Source: PVC group bacterium
GTDB taxonomy: Bacteria > Verrucomicrobiota > Kiritimatiellia > CAIKKV01
Direction of reading: 5' to 3'
NCBI GenBank assembly: GCA_945898015.1
Contig: CAMDGM010000034.1
Location: forward strand, 1-36,656
DNA: 36,656 bases
A model generated the notes under the pieces. The model worked only from the letters and a program-made list of their open reading frames with translations. It did no database searches and was not told the DNA's origin. The translations under genes and the position numbers were made by a program. Below are positions 32,695 through 36,656 of this stretch, in pieces (positions within the stretch are counted from its first letter, which is position 1; each line of letters starts with the position of its first letter).

Positions 32695-33882
32695 ATGGAA
32701 AAGATCCGCGTACTTGAAATTGTGGAAGCGACCTCGGCCGGCACGCGTCGGCATGTGACGGATTTGACGGGCCATCTCGATTCCCGGCGGTTTGCCGTCA
32801 CCCTTGTCTGCGCCACCTTGCGCGAGAAGGGTTTTCTGGAGGATGTCCAGGCCCTGCGTGAGCGCGGCGTGGCGGTGGTGGTGATCCAGATGGTCCGCCA
32901 TATTTCCCCGGTCCGGGATGGGGCGGCCTTTTTCCGCATCCTGCGGGTGATCCGGCGGGGCGGGTTCGACGTGGTGCACACCCACAGCTCCAAGGCGGGT
33001 TTTCTGGGCCGGCTGGCGGCTCGCGTGGCGGGCGTGAAAACGATCATCCACACCCCGCACACCTTCGCATTTGAAATGGGGATCGGGCGGGTTAGGAAGG
33101 CCTTGTATTGGGGGCTGGAGTGGTTTGCCGCCTGTTTTACGAAACGGATTATCTGCGTCTGCCAAAGCGAGGCGGATAATGCGGTGAAGGCTGGACTTGC
33201 GCCGGCCGGAAAATTTGTGGTCATTGAAAACGGGCTTTCCGAAGAATCGTTTTCGGCGCCGGCGGATCAATCGGACGCGCGTCGCGTGTTAGGGTTGGGT
33301 GCGGAGGCCCGGGTGGTGGGCATGGTGGGCCGGTTCGAGCCGCAGAAAGGGCACCTGGATTTGGTGCGGGCGGCGTCGTGGGTGGTGGCTCGGTGTCCGG
33401 ACGTTTGCTTTGTGCTGGCGGGCGAGGGCTCCAAATGGCCGGCCGTGCGGCGACTCATTGACGAGCGGGGGCTCGGGCCGCATTTCAGGCTGCCGGGTGT
33501 CGTGGATCATCCCCGACTCCTGTATGCGGCCTTTGATGTGGTGGTGTTGCCGTCGCTCTGGGAAAGTCTTCCCTATTCGTTGCTGGAGGCGATGGCGGCG
33601 GGCAAGGCGATTGTGGCGACCTCGGTGGGGGGAATGCCGGGCGCCGTTGTTCATGGGGAGACAGGCTGGCTTGTCCCGCCGGAGAAGCCCGAATTGCTGG
33701 CGGCGGCACTGGTGGAGCTATTGGCGAATCCGGAGAAACGTCAGGCGTTGGGCGCGGCCGCCCGGGCGCGGGCGCAACACCGCTACCGACTGGGCGACAT
33801 GGTTGCCAAGGTTGAAGCCCTTTACCTGTCGCTGGCAGGGTGTGCGGATTCAGCGGGCGACATCGTCAACGGTGAGTCATGA
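32695..33882 (+). CDS. Glycosyltransferase family 4
   Basis: The 395-aa GT-B enzyme begins MEKIRVLEIVEATSAGTRRH. It has the acceptor-domain motif FDVVHTHSSKAGFLGRLAAR and the donor-domain motifs GMVGRFEPQKGHLDLV, VVLPSLWESLPYSLLEAMAA and TGWLVPPEKPELLAAALVEL. This is the architecture of EpsF/PimB-like transferases that use nucleotide-sugars in the cytoplasm. It lies 22 bp after the flippase and ends the tight run of EPS genes. A 210-bp gap follows. The donor and acceptor are unknown. Confidence 0.92.
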   Translation: MEKIRVLEIVEATSAGTRRHVTDLTGHLDSRRFAVTLVCATLREKGFLEDVQALRERGVAVVVIQMVRHISPVRDGAAFFRILRVIRRGGFDVVHTHSSKAGFLGRLAARVAGVKTIIHTPHTFAFEMGIGRVRKALYWGLEWFAACFTKRIICVCQSEADNAVKAGLAPAGKFVVIENGLSEESFSAPADQSDARRVLGLGAEARVVGMVGRFEPQKGHLDLVRAASWVVARCPDVCFVLAGEGSKWPAVRRLIDERGLGPHFRLPGVVDHPRLLYAAFDVVVLPSLWESLPYSLLEAMAAGKAIVATSVGGMPGAVVHGETGWLVPPEKPELLAAALVELLANPEKRQALGAAARARAQHRYRLGDMVAKVEALYLSLAGCADSAGDIVNGES

Positions 33883-34012
33883 CAGGCTGGTTAGTGAGTC
33901 TATGCGCGACAAGCCCATAGTTATATTGGCTTTCAAGGAAGGAAACTCGGGTTCATGGGCTTCTTTCGGCACGGGTGACCAACAAGCAGCCCAGTCACGG
34001 AGCAACGTTGAC

Positions 34013-34048
34013 GTGTCCCGTTTTGAAAGCTACACGACACAGGGACGC
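34013..34048 (+). promoter_or_regulatory. Possible structured leader before the small secreted protein
   Basis: The 210-bp gap 33883-34092 holds no clear gene. GTGTCCC at 34013-34019 can pair with GGGACGC at 34042-34048 (one G-U), or its first five bases can pair with GACAC at 34036-34040, so the two stems compete. The 3' part (GGGACGCA and, 27 nt later, GGTAG near the ATG) recalls the c-di-GMP-I (GEMM) riboswitch, but the usual 5' strand is not recognisable. A 59-codon frame (33902-34081) has no family features. Confidence 0.2.
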
Positions 34049-34092
34049 ATCACGCTTGATCGGCCACTCGATCGCTGGTAGTCTTGCCAAAT

Positions 34093-34677
34093 ATGAAAAT
34101 GAAGCGTGGGAAACAACTCGGGATTCTGGCTTCCGTTTTAGCCGCCGCAATCGCCTTGCCTGGCGTCGCCGCCGGACAGACCCTCTGTTTTGACGCCGTG
34201 ACCGCCGGGAAACTGGAGGCGCCGATGGAGATCGAGTCGGCCTCCAACGCGCCGGTGGAACTCCGGGCGTTCCTCGCGAAAGGCGTGCCGGACGGGACCT
34301 ATTTGACCCTCGCCCAGGGCAAGGGCTATCCGCCCGCCATGACCGCCGGCATGGCTGCCTTTACGTTTACGATTGCAAACGCCGGCGACTATTACCTGTG
34401 GTGCCGGACCTGGTGGCTGGATGAGTGCAGCAACTCGTTTTGGATCAACATCGATGACGCCAAGCCGTTTATTTTCGGCGAGGATTCCACCTTCAAAACC
34501 TGGCACTGGGTGCGGGCTCCGCTCCGTCTCAAGCAATTGACGCTGGCCCAGGGCACGCATACGTTGACGTTCAGGAACCGGGAGGACGGCGTTTATTTGA
34601 ACCAGATCCTGCTGACCCCCGACAAGAAATACGTGCCGGTGGATCTGGAAACAGTCACCTCCGGTGTTGCCCCGTGA
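34093..34677 (+). CDS. Small secreted protein with CBM35/CBM6-like beta-sandwich
   Basis: The 194-aa protein starts MKMKRGKQLGILASVLAAAI, a clear signal peptide with cleavage near VAAGQ (TTG at 34084 is an in-frame alternative start). The mature part resembles a carbohydrate-binding or 'gylcosyl-hydrolase-associated' jelly roll: FTIANAGDYYLWCRTWWLDECSN and a closing LTLAQGTHTLTFRNREDGVY-like strand with LNQILLTPDKKYVP. Its stop codon shares its last base with the next gene's ATG. It probably binds or holds the exported polysaccharide at the surface; assignment to an exact CBM family would need a profile search. Confidence 0.65.
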   Translation: MKMKRGKQLGILASVLAAAIALPGVAAGQTLCFDAVTAGKLEAPMEIESASNAPVELRAFLAKGVPDGTYLTLAQGKGYPPAMTAGMAAFTFTIANAGDYYLWCRTWWLDECSNSFWINIDDAKPFIFGEDSTFKTWHWVRAPLRLKQLTLAQGTHTLTFRNREDGVYLNQILLTPDKKYVPVDLETVTSGVAP

Positions 34678-35930
34678 TGGCGATGAAACAAGAGGCTCCC
34701 CGCGTTTCCCGATGGGTCGCCGCCGGCCTGCTGGGCATCGTCATCCTGGCCCCGACGCAGTATGGCGTCGAGGTGATGAAGAAGGTGCACCTTTCCCCGG
34801 TCGATCCCTTGATCGGCATCACCTTTCTCGTGTGGCTGGCGGGAATGGTCCGGACCGGCGCCTGGCGCGCGATCCGGGCACCGATGGCCTGGCCGATTCT
34901 CTTTGTGGCGCTGGCCGCGCTTTCCGTGGTGTCTTCGACGAACCGGCTCCGGTCCGCGAGCGAGGTCGTTCAGTTTGCTGAATATTTCATGGCGGCCTAT
35001 CTGCTGTTCGTCACAAGCCTTTCGGATCGGGCCACCTTCAGGATGGTTCTCAACGTGTTCCTGGCCGTGGCCGGCGTCGTGATCCTGTTTGGCCTGGGGC
35101 AATACCTGTGGCCTGCTGTGGCGGATTTCAAGGTTCGCGCCACGTTCAACAACAGCCATGTGTTTGGCGGGTTTTTGTCGCTGGTCCTGCCGCTGCTCTT
35201 CGGGATGATGCTTTACACGGAAGGCGTCTGGCGGCGGCTGGCGTTCCTGCCGGTGATCCTGGCCGGATTGGTGGCCACGCTTTCCGGCGGGACGTTCCTG
35301 GCGCTGACGCTGGCGTTTGGCGTGCTGGCGATGGTCCGGGGCTGGAAGTGCTTTGCCAGCGTCATGGCGATTTTCTTCCTGCTGGTTTTCCTGGCCATGC
35401 CGCTGCTGCCCCGGCATAACCTGGACGTGCTGAAAAACTCGATCAGCCTGTTCAACGAGGAGGGCGATCTGTCACGCCGGTATATCGAGTGGCAGGCGGC
35501 CACGGAAATGGTGCAGGAGCATCCGCTGCTGGGAGTCGGGGCGGGCGGGTATCAGGATAAAATCGGCACCTTTTACGGCATTCTTCCGGTCGTGGGCGGA
35601 ACCGCGGCACCGGCCGATTCGCAGAATCTGTACCTGGTCCTGGCGGGGTCGATCGGCCTGCCCGGGCTGGCCGCGTTCCTGGCCCTGCTGGGGTTTGGGG
35701 CGGCCGGGGCGGCGAAAGGGTTTCTCGGGAGGGACGGGCTCGAGGCCTCTCGCAAAGGCCTCTACCTGGGAATTATCGGGAGCCTGCTGGCCTTTTCGGT
35801 GAACAGTTTCTGGAGCCCCTTGCTCGTCAGGGGCGTTGGCATCCCGCTGGTCATCATCCTGGCGTTGGCCACGGCCCGGCCCGGTTATATCCGTTCGGCG
35901 ACCAGATCGCCGACTTCGGTGGTGGAATAG
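34677..35930 (+). CDS. O-antigen ligase/polymerase (Wzy_C family)
   Basis: The 417-aa membrane protein has about 11 hydrophobic segments. The periplasmic loop carries the family motif HPLLGVGAGGYQDKIGTFYG, and the membrane part includes TFNNSHVFGGFLSLVLPLLF, as in O-antigen ligases (WaaL/RfaL) and Wzy polymerases. It would polymerise or attach the polysaccharide on the outer side of the inner membrane. The ATG at 34677 overlaps the upstream stop by one base; a GTG at 34674 and an ATG at 34683 are also in frame. Its last 46 bp overlap the tail of the convergent dehydrogenase gene. Confidence 0.88.
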   Translation: MAMKQEAPRVSRWVAAGLLGIVILAPTQYGVEVMKKVHLSPVDPLIGITFLVWLAGMVRTGAWRAIRAPMAWPILFVALAALSVVSSTNRLRSASEVVQFAEYFMAAYLLFVTSLSDRATFRMVLNVFLAVAGVVILFGLGQYLWPAVADFKVRATFNNSHVFGGFLSLVLPLLFGMMLYTEGVWRRLAFLPVILAGLVATLSGGTFLALTLAFGVLAMVRGWKCFASVMAIFFLLVFLAMPLLPRHNLDVLKNSISLFNEEGDLSRRYIEWQAATEMVQEHPLLGVGAGGYQDKIGTFYGILPVVGGTAAPADSQNLYLVLAGSIGLPGLAAFLALLGFGAAGAAKGFLGRDGLEASRKGLYLGIIGSLLAFSVNSFWSPLLVRGVGIPLVIILALATARPGYIRSATRSPTSVVE

Positions 35931-36655
35931 CCCATCTTGCCGGCGGCCAGACTCTTCACCTTGGTAGCGGTCACATCCATGATCGCCTTTTCGATGGCCT
36001 GGGCGGCCTTCGTCTCGCCCAGCACGTCCAGCATCATGCCGCCCGCGGAAATGGCGGCCAGCGGATTGATGACGTTCTTGCCCGTGTATTTCGGGGCGCT
36101 GCCGCCCATGGGCTCGAACATGGAGACGCCCTCGGGGTTGATGTTGCCGCCCGCGGCGATGCCGAGTCCGCCCTGGATGATGGCGGCCAGATCGGTGATG
36201 ATGTCGCCGAAGAGGTTTTCCGTCACAACGACATCGTACCACTCGGGCTGCTTGACGAACCACATGGTGGCGGCGTCGACGTGATTGTAGTCGCGCTTGA
36301 TCGTCTTGTAATCCTTGTCGCCCATTTCATTGAAGGCGCGCCACCACAGATCGCCCGCATGCGTCAGCACGTTGGTCTTGTGGACCATGGTCAGCATGTT
36401 CTTCTTGTTGCGCTTCTTCGTGTATTCGAAGGCGTAGCGCAGGCAGCGGTCCACGACGGGGCGGGAATAGCACATGACCTGCGTGGCCACTTCGTTCTGC
36501 GTGCCGACCATGGTGGCGCCGCCCATGCCGGTATAGATGCCGCCCGAGTTTTCGCGGATGACGACGAAATCGATGTCCGCGGGACCCTTGTCCTTGAGGG
36601 GCGTCTCAACGCCGGGGAAAAGTTTCACGGGGCGGAGGTTGATGTACTGGTCTAG
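35885..36655 (-). CDS. Isocitrate/isopropylmalate dehydrogenase family protein, 5' part cut by window edge
   Basis: The visible 256 residues read LDQYINLRPVKLFPGVETP at the edge and are the C-terminal two-thirds of the family. Substrate-site residues are in RENSGGIYTGMGG. The metal/substrate signature is NLFGDIITDLAAIIQGGLG, followed by the cofactor region FEPMGGSAPKYTGKN. The Lys-Tyr style catalytic area MVHKTNVLTHAGDLWW is present. This suits 3-isopropylmalate dehydrogenase (LeuB) or a NAD-isocitrate/tartrate relative; the missing N-terminus would help decide. It is on the opposite strand, is not part of the EPS unit, and its start lies outside the window. Confidence 0.9.
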   Translation of the reverse strand, partial: LDQYINLRPVKLFPGVETPLKDKGPADIDFVVIRENSGGIYTGMGGATMVGTQNEVATQVMCYSRPVVDRCLRYAFEYTKKRNKKNMLTMVHKTNVLTHAGDLWWRAFNEMGDKDYKTIKRDYNHVDAATMWFVKQPEWYDVVVTENLFGDIITDLAAIIQGGLGIAAGGNINPEGVSMFEPMGGSAPKYTGKNVINPLAAISAGGMMLDVLGETKAAQAIEKAIMDVTATKVKSLAAGKMGYSTTEVGDLVAERI

Positions 36656-36656
36656 C

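Noticed and set aside
33902..34081. 59-codon ORF before the small secreted protein
   Set aside because: No ribosome site, no domain and unusual composition; more likely non-coding leader or remnant.

Overview
The window is GC-rich, gene-dense DNA. Its gene content suggests a Kiritimatiellota/Verrucomicrobiota-like member of the PVC superphylum: an expanded uroporphyrinogen-decarboxylase-like family, CBM9/FlgD-Ig surface proteins, heparinase-like lyases, LamG/DUF1080-type giant secreted proteins and a RAYT transposase. That placement is an inference from gene families; there is no rRNA or other taxonomic marker in the window. High GC also creates long open frames opposite almost every gene, and these were discarded.

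Region 1 (1-6055) is a sugar-catabolism locus. It holds the 3' part of a URO-D-like gene, a convergent LacI-type repressor (minus strand), and a divergent unit encoding a CBM9/FlgD-Ig surface protein and a heparinase II/III-like protein. The divergent intergenic region contains a 24-bp perfect palindrome next to the repressor start. A second, imperfect copy lies on the -10/+1 region of a good sigma-70 promoter, 136 bp away centre to centre. The CBM9 gene carries an in-frame REP-like insert and its 3' end is broken or fused to a propeller fragment. Region 2 (6135-7207) is an AbiEii-like nucleotidyltransferase with a small overlapping partner, probably a toxin-antitoxin module. Region 3 (7305-8930) is a secreted Ser-His-Asp esterase.

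Region 4 (8940-23598) is the most unusual part. A 1933-aa secreted protein is followed 1 bp later by a six-gene operon: a lipoyl carrier with a degenerate subunit-binding domain but no E2 catalytic domain, a FabG-like ketoreductase, an intact ketosynthase (KS-alpha), a ketosynthase-like protein that has lost the whole Cys-His-His triad (KS-beta/chain-length-factor type), and E1-alpha and E1-beta of a thiamine-diphosphate 2-oxoacid dehydrogenase. Four of the five junctions are ATGA stop/start overlaps. No E2 acyltransferase, E3, malonyltransferase or ACP lies in the operon. This suggests that an acyl group made by E1 is handed from the lipoyl arm to the ketosynthase pair rather than to CoA. A secreted papain-like protease with lectin/Ig/Calx-beta/InlB-like modules closes the region.

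Region 5 (23708-25640) is a lower-GC patch with a methyltransferase and a RAYT transposase bracketed by 27-bp perfect inverted repeats. Region 6 (25685-35930) is an exopolysaccharide locus: GT2, ACP, two alpha/beta hydrolases of the kind that accompany exosortase-A/EPS loci, a double GT4, a MurJ/MviN-like flippase, a GT4, a small secreted carbohydrate-binding-like protein and an O-antigen ligase/polymerase. The lone ACP makes a functional link to the ketosynthase operon possible, with acyl decoration of the polysaccharide as one reading. The right edge holds the C-terminal part of an isopropylmalate/isocitrate-type dehydrogenase on the minus strand, overlapping the ligase gene tail to tail.
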